A DNA stretch of 64,000 nucleotides from Chloroflexota bacterium. Lineage in GTDB: Bacteria > Chloroflexota > JAJPGV01. A program made the translations under genes and the position numbers. Position 1 is the first letter of the stretch. Each line of letters begins with the position of its first letter. The DNA is taken from positions 62,001 through 126,000 of the forward strand of contig JAJPGV010000041.1 in the NCBI GenBank assembly GCA_021325635.1, in the 5' to 3' direction. The notes beneath the pieces were generated by a model. It searched no databases. It worked only from the letters and a program-made list of their open reading frames with translations, and was not told where the DNA came from. Of this stretch, positions 54,256-62,533 are shown piece by piece.

Positions 54256-55011
54256 TCAAGCCTTGCGGAAATCGCGCCGGACTACCTGGCCCGCGGAACC
54301 CAGCGTGCCCATATCCTTGCCGTTGAACACGATGCTTACGCCGCCGGCGTTGCCCGCCCACACGAACACGTCGTCGTTCCCCTTCCAGGTCTGTGTCTGG
54401 CCGGCCTTGAGGATACCCTCAAATTTCTGCTGCCCGTCCACCTGGACCTGCAGCCAGGCATCCTGCGTAATCTTGGCGGTGACCTCAGCCGCGACCAGGG
54501 CGTCGCTTGGCTCGATCTGCTCGCTCGGTTGGGCCGTCGCCTCCGGGGCGACGGTCGCGATGGCCGTTGGCGTGGGTGGAATAGCCGTGGGCGTGGGAAC
54601 GAAGGCTTCGGCCGCGGTCGGCGCCGTTTGGCGGAAGCTCTGCACCTGGCGGTAGGCGTACACGGAGAAGATGCCGACGACGACGACGAGCAGCAGGCTG
54701 GCGAGCGTGCCACCGCTGACCAGCTGGCTCGTTCCCCGAGGGTTGATGCTCGAAGGAGCCACCACGTCCTCCGTGCGGTCGGGGTGCTCGCGGTGATACA
54801 CGCTCAACACGTGGTTGGGGTCGAGGCCGAGATAGACGGCGTAGTTGCGCAGGAAACCTTTGGTGTACACGGCGCCTGGCAGGAGCACGTGCTCGTCATC
54901 TTCCAGCGCCTGGAGGTAGGCGCGCCGGATCATGGTGGCAGCCTCGGCCTGGGCCAGGGAAACGCCTTTCAATTCTCTGGCCGAGCGCAGCATCTCGCCC
55001 AGCTGAGCCAC
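54256..55011 (-). CDS. RodZ-like membrane protein
   Basis: Cell-shape/cytoskeleton-linked membrane protein. The N-terminal helix-turn-helix (LGEMLRSARELKGVSLAQAE, then ATMIRRAYLQALE) binds MreB-type partners in RodZ; VYTKGFLRNYAVYLGLDP is the family hallmark. One membrane helix (about 100-122) follows, then a Pro/Thr-rich linker and an external beta domain (DAWLQVQVDGQQKFEGIL). 251 residues. A TATACT box (55095-55100, minus) lies 84 bases upstream. Confidence 0.9.
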   Translation of the reverse strand: MAQLGEMLRSARELKGVSLAQAEAATMIRRAYLQALEDDEHVLLPGAVYTKGFLRNYAVYLGLDPNHVLSVYHREHPDRTEDVVAPSSINPRGTSQLVSGGTLASLLLVVVVGIFSVYAYRQVQSFRQTAPTAAEAFVPTPTAIPPTPTAIATVAPEATAQPSEQIEPSDALVAAEVTAKITQDAWLQVQVDGQQKFEGILKAGQTQTWKGNDDVFVWAGNAGGVSIVFNGKDMGTLGSAGQVVRRDFRKA

Positions 55012-55194
55012 GAGCAGCTATCTCCCTCCACTACTGGCGGAATCGGACATGGCGCTCAGGCTGGCGCCTCCGGCGCTGACCTAAGACTGAGCCCAGTATA
55101 GCGGCCGGTATGCCTTCCGACGTTAGAATTTGGGCAGAAATCACGCGGTTTGAGGAGCGCAGCACGAGCTTGAAGGCGCTTCTCGCGAGCCTCT

Positions 55195-56346
55195 ATGCGT
55201 GACCGACGAACGCTCATCATCGCGGCCGTCGGAGCCGTGCTCATCCTGCTGATCGCCGGCGCTAGCCTGCTCATTCAGCGACAGCTGGCCCGCCTTGTGG
55301 CGCCGGCGCCCACCGCCGTGCCGGCGGCGACCGCCAGTCCCACTGCCACCGTCCAGCCGACCGCCACGCCCACGACGCCGCCAACCCGGACGCCCGTTCC
55401 GACCTCTCCCACTCCGGCTCCGCCGACGGCCACACCCGGCCCTCCGACGGCTACCCCACTGCCTATCGCCGGCCCCCCGTCGCCGGGGCCGGTGGTCACC
55501 AACACCAAGCTGGGGGTGGGTGTATACGGTGTGGTCGGTATCGACACCGTCCGCCTGTTCCGCCCGGCGATGGTGCTGCTCCAGGATCCCGACGTCCGTA
55601 CGGCGGCGGAGTACCGCGCGAATTTCCCTAAAGCGCTGATCGTGGGCCGCCATTTCGTACGCGACGGTGACAGTTCGCTGGCTGACTGCCGCAATGCCAG
55701 CGAGGATCACCTGGCCAAGGGGCAGGCGTTCGCCGACCTGGTGTCCCGCACGGCCCTGCCGCTGAAGGACGTCGTCAACGCCTGGGTGAGCGATAACGAG
55801 CAGGCTACCGGATCCGATCCGGCGCAGCTCACCTGCCATGCACAGTTTCAGACAGGCTTCGTGGAGCAGCTCCAGGGCAAGTACCAGATCGCGGCGGTGG
55901 CGGGCAACGAGGCATCCGGCGCCATCGAGCCGGCCGACTACGCCAAGTACTTCGCCCGGCCGATCTCGGAGGCGGCCTATTTCGGCATTCACGCCTATGG
56001 CAAGCCGGAAGCGCGCAGCCTGCAGACGCCCGACGCCCTCTACTACGCGCTGCGCTACCGGCTGATCCATGATGCGCTGGTCAAGGCCGGTGTCGGGCTG
56101 CCGAAGAACGGCTTCCTGCTCACCGAGACGGGGCTGTATGAAGGCTGGCGGGGCCTGGTCAACGACGAGCAGATGGCCAAGGACTTCATCTGGCTCGATC
56201 AGCAGCTGCAGCAGGACAGCTATGTGAAAGGCCAGTTCGTCTTCGGCCTGGGCCCGCAGAATCCGTACGGTCTGTTCGAGATCCAGGGGACGGCGCTCAT
56301 TGGCATGCTCGGCGGATACAACGCCCAGCACGCCGGGCAGCCATGA
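55195..56346 (+). CDS. Secreted TIM-barrel-like hydrolase with Pro/Thr linker
   Basis: A membrane-anchored or secreted protein: an N-terminal hydrophobic helix (LIIAAVGAVLILLIAGASLL), then about 70 residues of Pro/Thr/Ala linker, then a domain starting near residue 105. Two glutamates fit the clan GH-A pattern: Glu239 in AVAGNEASG (acid/base position) and Glu311 in LLTETGLYEG (nucleophile position), with GIHAYGKPEA between. I infer a glycoside hydrolase-like enzyme; family and substrate are not identifiable. Divergent from rodZ, 86 bases before the next gene. Confidence 0.6.
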   Translation: MRDRRTLIIAAVGAVLILLIAGASLLIQRQLARLVAPAPTAVPAATASPTATVQPTATPTTPPTRTPVPTSPTPAPPTATPGPPTATPLPIAGPPSPGPVVTNTKLGVGVYGVVGIDTVRLFRPAMVLLQDPDVRTAAEYRANFPKALIVGRHFVRDGDSSLADCRNASEDHLAKGQAFADLVSRTALPLKDVVNAWVSDNEQATGSDPAQLTCHAQFQTGFVEQLQGKYQIAAVAGNEASGAIEPADYAKYFARPISEAAYFGIHAYGKPEARSLQTPDALYYALRYRLIHDALVKAGVGLPKNGFLLTETGLYEGWRGLVNDEQMAKDFIWLDQQLQQDSYVKGQFVFGLGPQNPYGLFEIQGTALIGMLGGYNAQHAGQP

Positions 56347-56431
56347 GGCGCGCCCCTTCCCGTCCCCAGCGACCGCGCCTGAACGGGCCCGGACGCTCAC
56401 GGATGGAGCGCCGGCTGGCTACAATGGCTCA

Positions 56432-57694
56432 ATGCGGCGAGTCCTGGCGTTGGCCGCGGGCCTTCTGCTCGCGGCCAGCGGTTGCGCCAGGCTGGTCCAG
56501 CAGCAGGATCTGCTCGCTCCTCGTATTGCTCCCGCACTCCCTCCCCAGCCGCTAGCTCAGCCCACGCCGGCGTCGCCTGCCGGCCCCCCGGCACAGGCCG
56601 CGGTGCCACCATCTTCGGAAGCTCCGGCGCCCAGCGCCCCAGCGCCTGCCGCGGCGCAACCGTCCGCTGTGGCGCCGGCAGGCACTCCCGTAACCTCGCC
56701 CAGCTCATCCCCGAGGTCATTGCCAGGGACGGCCGAGGCGAGCAGCGCGCCCGCCAGCGCGCGGCCAAGCGTGGCGCCCGCGGCCCGAAGCGTGCTGCTG
56801 CAGCCGTTCTCCCATGAGTACGAGACCTGGAACAACTGCGCTCCCGTGACCGCTGAGATGGTCTTGAGCTACTTCGGGATCAGTAAGAAGCAGACGGAGA
56901 TCGCCGCCGTCATGAAGCCCAATCCCAAGAACCTGGACGTGCGAATGGACCAGATCAGCGCCTACCTGGCGACCTTCGGGCTCGACAGCCGGGCGCTGGT
57001 TGGCGGCACGCTGCCGCAGCTCAAGGCGCTGGTCAGCAACGGCATCCCGGTGGTGGTCGAGGATCAGCTGAGCTTGCAGGACGATTACGGCCACTTCCGA
57101 GTGGTTCGAGGCTACGACGACAGCGCCGGGGTCATCATTTTCGGTGACTCGTATTTCGGCCCTGCGAACCGCTTGACCTACGCTCTCTATGAGGAGCTGT
57201 GGAAGCGCCACAACCATGCCTTCATGCCGGTTTACCGGCCGGCCCAGCTGTCGCTGGTGCAGGCCATCCTGGGCGGCGACTTCGACGAGCCGGGCAATCT
57301 GGCCGACGCTGTGAGCGCCGCCAGGCTGGCGGCCACTCAGCATCCCGAGGACGGCTTCGCCTGGCTCAATCTGGGCGAGAACCTCTACCGCTCAGGCAGC
57401 TACGACGAGGCCCGCGCGGCCTGGGAGCGGGCGAAGAAGCTGCAGCTCACCGCTCGCACGCTGTGGTACACGATCTGGCCGGCCGCCAACTACAACCAGC
57501 TTGGCCAGTATCAGCAGGCGCTGGACGTGGTGGCCATCCCGCTGGCCACCGACCCGAACAACGCTCAGGCCCTCCTGGAGCGTGGCAACGCCTATAAGGG
57601 CCTGGGCAATGCCACCCGAGCTCGCGCCGACTATGCCCTGGCGCTGGACGTAGATCCTTCGCTCCTGCCGGCCAAGCAGGCGCTTGCAGCCTGA
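56432..57694 (+). CDS. C39-like cysteine peptidase lipoprotein with TPR region
   Basis: A 420-residue lipoprotein-like protein: signal peptide ending ASGC (Cys18), a long Pro/Ala/Ser linker, and a papain-like domain with Cys136 in NNCAPVTAEMVLSYFG, His221 in YGHFRVVRGYD and Asp239 in IIFGDSYFG (C39-type triad). The C-terminal third (about 290-420) holds TPR-like repeats (GFAWLNLGENLYRSGSYDEA, ALLERGNAYKGLGNATRA). An ATG at 56432 sits right before the signal peptide. Likely an extracytoplasmic peptidase with a binding scaffold; the substrate is unknown. Confidence 0.78.
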   Translation: MRRVLALAAGLLLAASGCARLVQQQDLLAPRIAPALPPQPLAQPTPASPAGPPAQAAVPPSSEAPAPSAPAPAAAQPSAVAPAGTPVTSPSSSPRSLPGTAEASSAPASARPSVAPAARSVLLQPFSHEYETWNNCAPVTAEMVLSYFGISKKQTEIAAVMKPNPKNLDVRMDQISAYLATFGLDSRALVGGTLPQLKALVSNGIPVVVEDQLSLQDDYGHFRVVRGYDDSAGVIIFGDSYFGPANRLTYALYEELWKRHNHAFMPVYRPAQLSLVQAILGGDFDEPGNLADAVSAARLAATQHPEDGFAWLNLGENLYRSGSYDEARAAWERAKKLQLTARTLWYTIWPAANYNQLGQYQQALDVVAIPLATDPNNAQALLERGNAYKGLGNATRARADYALALDVDPSLLPAKQALAA

Positions 57695-57707
57695 GGAGGC
57701 AGGCGGC

Positions 57708-58712
57708 TCAGGCTTTCAGGTTGGCGGCGTAGTCCTGCAAGCGGATGCCGCCAGGGACGCGCACTCGCGGCATAATCATCAGCTTGTCGGTGGTGTGCTT
57801 ATCGCCAAAGGCCGTCGTCACGGCCGAGCTGAAGCCTGCCTCGGCCACCAGCTTGGGCGTCTCGGTGTTGAACTGACCGCTGGGGTAGGCGAACGTGTCC
57901 ACAGGCGCTGACAGTCGCTGCTGCAGCGCGGTGCGGCTGCCGGCGATCTGGGTTCGAGCTTGAGCCGGCGACAGCTTGGCAAGGTCGACGTGATCGAGCG
58001 TGTGCGCGCCAATCTCAACGCCGGCAGCCTTCAGCTCCTGGGCCTGCTGCCAGCTCATGTAGCCTGGCTTGCCGAGGAAATCGACCACGAGGTAGACGGT
58101 GGCGCTGAAGTGGTACTTCTGGAGCAGTGGCCAGGCGGCGGTGTAGAAATCGGCGTAGCCGTCGTCGAACGACAGCACCACCGGCTTGGCCGGAAGCGGC
58201 GTGCCGCTCTTCATGTGACGTACGACGTCATCCATGGACACCGACGTGTATGACTGGCTCGCCAGGTACGCGAGCTCGGCGTCGAACAGCTTGGGGGCAA
58301 TCGAGAGTCCATAGCCCAGCTTGTCCGGCGTGTTCGGAGGAAGCTCGCGAATGTAGTGATACATCAGGATCGGGACGACAGTGACCGCTCCGGGCTTGGG
58401 CTGAGCAAGGGGCACGGCCGTGGCCGTTGGCGTGGTCTGCGGATCAGCGCTGACGGCGGGCTCGGCGGTGGGGCTGGCCACCATCTCGTCGCCCGCTTGG
58501 GCGGGCTGATCTATTCGAGGCGCGGGCGCAGCAGCCTCGTTGAGCTGGTTCAGCGAACGTGGCAAGACGGTGATCGCCGGCCCGTTGCAGCTCACGGCCA
58601 GGACTGCCGCCGCCGCCATGGCGAACCCGAGCCGAAGCCAGCGGCCACCAGGGGCCGGGCGTGGATCGCACTCCTTCTTGTGAGTGCGGAACGGCAAAAG
58701 AAAGCGGTTCAT
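57708..58712 (-). CDS. Polysaccharide deacetylase lipoprotein
   Basis: Removes N-acetyl groups from a cell-wall or capsular glycan. Lipobox-like AVSC follows a basic N terminus; a Pro/Ala linker leads to the NodB domain: ILMYHYI, the catalytic base in VVLSFDDGYADFY, the metal-binding His pair in IGAHTLDHVDLAKL, and FAYPSGQFN. 334 residues. Convergent with the peptidase gene across 13 bases. A palindrome lies 25 bases upstream of the start. Confidence 0.88.
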   Translation of the reverse strand: MNRFLLPFRTHKKECDPRPAPGGRWLRLGFAMAAAAVLAVSCNGPAITVLPRSLNQLNEAAAPAPRIDQPAQAGDEMVASPTAEPAVSADPQTTPTATAVPLAQPKPGAVTVVPILMYHYIRELPPNTPDKLGYGLSIAPKLFDAELAYLASQSYTSVSMDDVVRHMKSGTPLPAKPVVLSFDDGYADFYTAAWPLLQKYHFSATVYLVVDFLGKPGYMSWQQAQELKAAGVEIGAHTLDHVDLAKLSPAQARTQIAGSRTALQQRLSAPVDTFAYPSGQFNTETPKLVAEAGFSSAVTTAFGDKHTTDKLMIMPRVRVPGGIRLQDYAANLKA

Positions 58713-58737
58713 GAAGCAGTGCTCGGCATATGAGATG

Positions 58738-58764
58738 ACGTAGCCCGCGTTTCGCGCGTTACGT
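58738..58764. promoter_or_regulatory. Imperfect palindrome upstream of the deacetylase gene
   Basis: ACGTA and TACGT arms enclose a CCGCG/CGCGCG centre; ten of thirteen pairs match over 27 bases. It lies 25-52 bases before the deacetylase start. Operator or hairpin; the binder is unknown. Confidence 0.4.
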
Positions 58765-58841
58765 CCCTACGCCGGTGAAATACTAGTGTACGAGCTTGCT
58801 TCCTGGCACGCTGAATGCCCCAAAAATCCCCTTTGGCAGGC

Positions 58842-59528
58842 TCAGGAGGAGGCCGGAACGACGTAGATGACGCCGTTGAGCTGCTGGACCGGTATTCGTT
58901 CCAGCCTCGGCAGCGGCCGGCCGTAATTCACCGGATTTGTGTGCTCTCCGGACACGGAGAACTCCGCCCCGTGACAGGGGCAGTCAAAGGCCTGCCCCTG
59001 GGCATTCCAATTGAGAATGCAGGCCTGGTGGGTGCAGATCGCGGACAGCGCCCAGATGTGCCCGCCGATGTTCATGACGTGGCCGTCTTTGTCGTTGGCG
59101 AGGAAGCGCTTGACGGCGCCCGGCGGAAGCTCGGCGGCCTTGGCCACGGGCACCCAGCCCGCGGGCACGCTGTCCCGCCCGCGGATTCGCTCCAGGGCCT
59201 GCTGGCCAAACAGGCACACCACCACTGCCGCCGCGCCTCCGGAAAACCCGCGCAGCAGCGTCCGCCGGCTCAATCGAAGATCCGGCAACCAGCTCTTCTG
59301 CTTGGGCATGAAGCGGCTTCGCAGGGCTTGAACGAAGGTGTGGCTCGGCACGGAGTCCGCCGAGCGGTAGCTCGACAGCAGGCTGGCCATGCGCAGGCTG
59401 CCGGCTGCTTCCCCAAGCAGCGCTTCGGGATTGTCGGGCCGCTTTCCGGCCAGGAGGTCGCCGATGCATCGATCGAGCGCTTCGACTTGCTCGTCCGTGG
59501 GGTTCGGGCCCTCCTCGTCCGGCGTCAC
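58842..59528 (-). CDS. Membrane-anchored Rieske [2Fe-2S] protein, possible anti-sigma factor
   Basis: Residues 1-85 are a cytoplasmic, Asp/Glu- and Leu-rich helical stretch (DEQVEALDRCIGDLLAGKRP, NPEALLGEAAGSLRM), then a Tat-like twin-arginine SRRTLLRG and a membrane helix (about 94-112), then a Rieske domain with ligands Cys165/His167 (CTHQAC) and Cys183/His186 (CPCHG) plus the disulfide Cys170/Cys185. It overlaps the ECF sigma gene by four bases (ATGA). That gene order and topology are typical of sigma/anti-sigma pairs, so a redox-sensing anti-sigma role is inferred; an electron-transfer role is the alternative. Confidence 0.8.
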   Translation of the reverse strand: MTPDEEGPNPTDEQVEALDRCIGDLLAGKRPDNPEALLGEAAGSLRMASLLSSYRSADSVPSHTFVQALRSRFMPKQKSWLPDLRLSRRTLLRGFSGGAAAVVVCLFGQQALERIRGRDSVPAGWVPVAKAAELPPGAVKRFLANDKDGHVMNIGGHIWALSAICTHQACILNWNAQGQAFDCPCHGAEFSVSGEHTNPVNYGRPLPRLERIPVQQLNGVIYVVPASS

Positions 59529-60118
59529 CAGGCCATCTCCCGACCGATCTCAGCTGCCTTGCGCAGTGCGCGAAACTGCAGGACCTTGACGTTCGTTTCG
59601 CTGAGCTGCATGGCAGCTGCCGTTTCGCGCACCGTGTAGCGTTGCAGGAAGCGATATTGCAAGACGTCACGATACCTGGGCTGTAAGGCGTCCAGAATCC
59701 GGCCGACGCGCTCGTCCCTCGCTGTCCGGTTGAAGTCGGCGGGCGCCTCCGCGTCGACGACCTCGAGCCCCTCCGGCATGGCCATGGCCGGCAGCTTGTA
59801 TTTCTCGCGCCAATGGTCGTTCACAGTCACACGAGCAATCTGAAAGAGCCAGCCCTCGAGGCTGCCGCGACCTTCGAAGCGCCCGAGGCTGTTGAACACC
59901 TTGAGGAAGATCTGTGAGGTGAGATCTTCCGCCTCCTCGCGGTTGCCCACCTGGCTGAAGACGAAGCCGTACACACGGCCTACGTGCTGCTCGTATACCG
60001 AGGCGAAGTCCCGCTCCTGAGCTGGCCGCTCGGCGGAGCCTTCGACCTCGGCGCGGATCATCCGACTGCAGGCAGAGGACGTCCACAGCCACAAGCCGTG
60101 AGCGTCGAGATTCGCCAT
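59525..60118 (-). CDS. ECF-family RNA polymerase sigma factor
   Basis: Region 2 (about 37-105: FASVYEQHVGRVYGFVFSQV, REEAEDLTSQIFLKVF, RGSLEGWLFQIARVTVNDHW) and region 4 (about 140-190: LDALQPRYRDVLQYRFLQRY, TVRETAAAMQLSETNVKVLQ) are both complete. ATG 60118 gives 197 residues; ATG 60061 gives 178 and starts closer to region 2. It overlaps the Rieske gene by four bases. A GGAACC/CGAC promoter-like element lies just upstream, suggesting autoregulation. Confidence 0.93.
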   Translation of the reverse strand: MANLDAHGLWLWTSSACSRMIRAEVEGSAERPAQERDFASVYEQHVGRVYGFVFSQVGNREEAEDLTSQIFLKVFNSLGRFEGRGSLEGWLFQIARVTVNDHWREKYKLPAMAMPEGLEVVDAEAPADFNRTARDERVGRILDALQPRYRDVLQYRFLQRYTVRETAAAMQLSETNVKVLQFRALRKAAEIGREMAW

Positions 60119-60130
60119 TGCGCTACAGGT

Positions 60131-60154
60131 GTCGGATAGCCGTTACAGGGTTCC
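60131..60154 (-). promoter_or_regulatory. Possible ECF-type promoter of the sigma-Rieske pair
   Basis: On the minus strand GGAACC (60149-60154) is followed after 14 bases by CGAC (60131-60134), similar to the GGAAC/CGTC pattern of ECF promoters. It lies 13 bases before the sigma ATG at 60118; a start at 60061 would leave a more usual leader. Confidence 0.4.
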
Positions 60155-60248
60155 GGCATTGGCCAGTGATACGGCTGCAGGCCCGTTTTGGTTTCGCCAG
60201 CTACCGCAGCCGAGGGGTTGGTGCGCTGCGTGACGATTGCCATTCTCG

Positions 60249-61409
60249 TCAGGCGATCAGGTGCTGTTCGAGGTCCATAAGGCTGTTCAGATTGTGGGCC
60301 GGCGCGAAGACCTCTATGTACGGTAGGGCCGTTCGCATGCCCCGGCACAGCGGCTGGTAGCCTCGGTTGGACATGAGCGGGTTGAGCCAGATGACCCTCG
60401 CTGACCGCCGCTGGAGCTCCGACATCTGGACGTCGAGCAGCTCCGCGTCGCCGGTGTCCCAGCCGTCGCTGAGCACGATGACCACTGTTCGCTGATCGAG
60501 CAGGCTGCCCGCCCACTCGTCGTTAAAGGTCTCCAGGCTCTGCCCGATGCGCGTGCCGCCCGACCAATCCAGCACCTCTTTGGAGATGGTGTCGAGGGCA
60601 TCGTAGATGTCCTGATTGCGGAAGTAGTCGGTCACCCGCGACAGCTGCGTGCTGAAGACGAACGACTCGGTCCTGGCGAAGTTGCTCTGAAGCGCGTAGA
60701 TGAACTGCAGGAGGAAGCGGCTGTACACGTCCATCGAGCCGCTGACGTCGCACAACAGCACGAGCTTGGTCTTCTTGATCTTGCGCTGCTTATGCGCCAG
60801 CTCGATCACGTCGCCGCCGTACTTGAGGTTGCGGCGCATGGTGCGCCGGCGGTCGATGACGTGGCCGTGCCGCGTCTGCTCCATGCGCCGGCTGAGGCGT
60901 GTTGCCATCTTGCGCGCCATGCGCAGCGTGATACGGATCATCTCCTCCAGCTCGTCGGCGCGGAAGGCTGAAAAGTCCTTGCCGCTCATCAGCTCGTCGG
61001 CGCTGTAGCCGGCGACTTCCTGCTCCTCAGCGGTGTCGTCGTCCTGTGGGCCCCCGGCCTCTACCTCTTCATTCACGCTGTCGCCGCCCTCGCCGGCGGC
61101 ATCATCCGAGGCTGTGGACGACGCCGGCAGCGCCAGCTGATCCGCGCCTTCGTCCCACGGGTCGTCGGCGAAGAGCCGCGGCCAGAAGTCGAAGAAGACC
61201 TCATCGAAGATCGGAATGTCCTCGAGCCGCGAAGTCATCACCGTACGAAGGGCGAGATAGAACTCCCGACGGTCGGCGATGTCAACCGATCTCAACGCCC
61301 GCAGGCTGTCGATGCCTTCGCCCGGAGTGACGAGCAGCCCTCGCTGGCGCAGCCGCATGCCGAAGTCGACGACGTTGGCAAGCAGGGAGCCTTTATGCGA
61401 TCCGACCAT
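60249..61409 (-). CDS. CoxE-like von Willebrand factor A protein
   Basis: A 386-residue protein. The C-terminal VWA domain (about 200-386) has the MIDAS motif LLCDVSGSMDVYS with RTVVIVLSDGWDTGD. The N-terminal half, with a long acidic stretch (about 105-145), is typical of CoxE-like proteins that pair with MoxR ATPases to assemble metalloenzymes such as CO dehydrogenase. No Mo-enzyme gene is in the window. It follows the MoxR gene after 53 bases. Confidence 0.85.
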   Translation of the reverse strand: MVGSHKGSLLANVVDFGMRLRQRGLLVTPGEGIDSLRALRSVDIADRREFYLALRTVMTSRLEDIPIFDEVFFDFWPRLFADDPWDEGADQLALPASSTASDDAAGEGGDSVNEEVEAGGPQDDDTAEEQEVAGYSADELMSGKDFSAFRADELEEMIRITLRMARKMATRLSRRMEQTRHGHVIDRRRTMRRNLKYGGDVIELAHKQRKIKKTKLVLLCDVSGSMDVYSRFLLQFIYALQSNFARTESFVFSTQLSRVTDYFRNQDIYDALDTISKEVLDWSGGTRIGQSLETFNDEWAGSLLDQRTVVIVLSDGWDTGDAELLDVQMSELQRRSARVIWLNPLMSNRGYQPLCRGMRTALPYIEVFAPAHNLNSLMDLEQHLIA

Positions 61410-61462
61410 CGTTACTCACAGCCTAGCGAATAGGTGCTTTCCTGAGCGATCTACTCGCTGGC

Positions 61463-62407
61463 CTAGACTTCGAGGGCGGTGAGCTGCTGCCGGAGGGCGG
61501 GGATGATGTCGCCGGGCGGGCGCCCGTCCCCGCTGACCGCGCTGAGCAGGACGTCCAGCCGCTTGCCCGACATCTTCTGCACGTCGCGGTTGTCCTTGAG
61601 GAAGGCGACCAGCGTGTCGCGCACGTTCTCCTCGTCGAGGTGATCGCGGTGGAGTGACACCAAGGCCATGCCCCAATCGAGCGTCTCGGCCACGCCTGGC
61701 GTCTTGATCAGACGGACAGACCGCACACCCTGCATGAACATACAGATCTGATCGGCTAAGGCGTCGTTGACGCCTGGGACCTTGGCCTTGACCACCCGCA
61801 CTTCCTTCTCGAAGCTCGGATAGTCGATCCAGAAGAAGAGGCAGCGGCGGCGGAGCGCATCGCTGAGCTCGCGAGTGCGGTTGGAGGTAAGCACCACGTA
61901 GGGCACGTGTGTGGCCTTGACCGTGCCGATCTCCGGGATGCTGACCTGGAAGTCGGACAGCACTTCGAGCAGAAAGGCTTCGAACTCTTCGTCTGCCCGA
62001 TCGACCTCGTCGATCAACAGCACCGGCGCCTTGTCCTGGCGGGTGATGGCCTCGAGCAGCGGGCGCTTGAGCAGGAAATCTTCGCTGAAGATCTCGTGCT
62101 CTTTCTCGGCTACGCTGCGCCGGTCGTGCTCTTCCATCTTTATACGCAGCATCTGTTTCGGGTAGTTCCATTCATACAGGGCGGTGTTGACGTCCAGCCC
62201 CTCGTAGCACTGCAGACGGATTAAATCGACGTCCAGCATGCTGGAGAGCACCTTGGCGATCTCGGTCTTGCCGACCCCGGCTTGCCCTTCGATGAGGAGC
62301 GGTTTGCGGAGCTCCATGGCCAGGTACACCGCTGTGGCAATCTCGCTATCGGTGATGTAGCCGTTCCGCTCCATCTGTTCGAGAATGCGGCGAACTCCCT
62401 CGTTCAT
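61463..62407 (-). CDS. MoxR-family AAA+ ATPase (CoxD-like)
   Basis: Chaperone-like ATPase of 314 residues. Walker A IEGQAGVGKTEIAKVL, Walker B VLLIDEVDRADEEFEAFLLE, sensor 1 VLTSNRTRELSDALRRRC and the MoxR lid region are clear. Its partner is the VWA protein directly downstream. Together they probably insert a cofactor or remodel an enzyme complex encoded elsewhere. Confidence 0.92.
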   Translation of the reverse strand: MNEGVRRILEQMERNGYITDSEIATAVYLAMELRKPLLIEGQAGVGKTEIAKVLSSMLDVDLIRLQCYEGLDVNTALYEWNYPKQMLRIKMEEHDRRSVAEKEHEIFSEDFLLKRPLLEAITRQDKAPVLLIDEVDRADEEFEAFLLEVLSDFQVSIPEIGTVKATHVPYVVLTSNRTRELSDALRRRCLFFWIDYPSFEKEVRVVKAKVPGVNDALADQICMFMQGVRSVRLIKTPGVAETLDWGMALVSLHRDHLDEENVRDTLVAFLKDNRDVQKMSGKRLDVLLSAVSGDGRPPGDIIPALRQQLTALEV

Positions 62408-62533
62408 GTGAGGCAGAAGTATAACGGTGAGCAGCCTACGGAAGGCGGCTGGCGTCTGTCGTTCCAGCCTGCTAACATGCTGTCCTGATCCGGTGATCGA
62501 TCATTCAGCGCATCAGCACCAGGAGTGGCTCGC

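Noticed and set aside
62408-62533. Replication origin upstream of dnaN
   Set aside because: No DnaA-box cluster or A+T-rich unwinding region, and no dnaA gene beside it.
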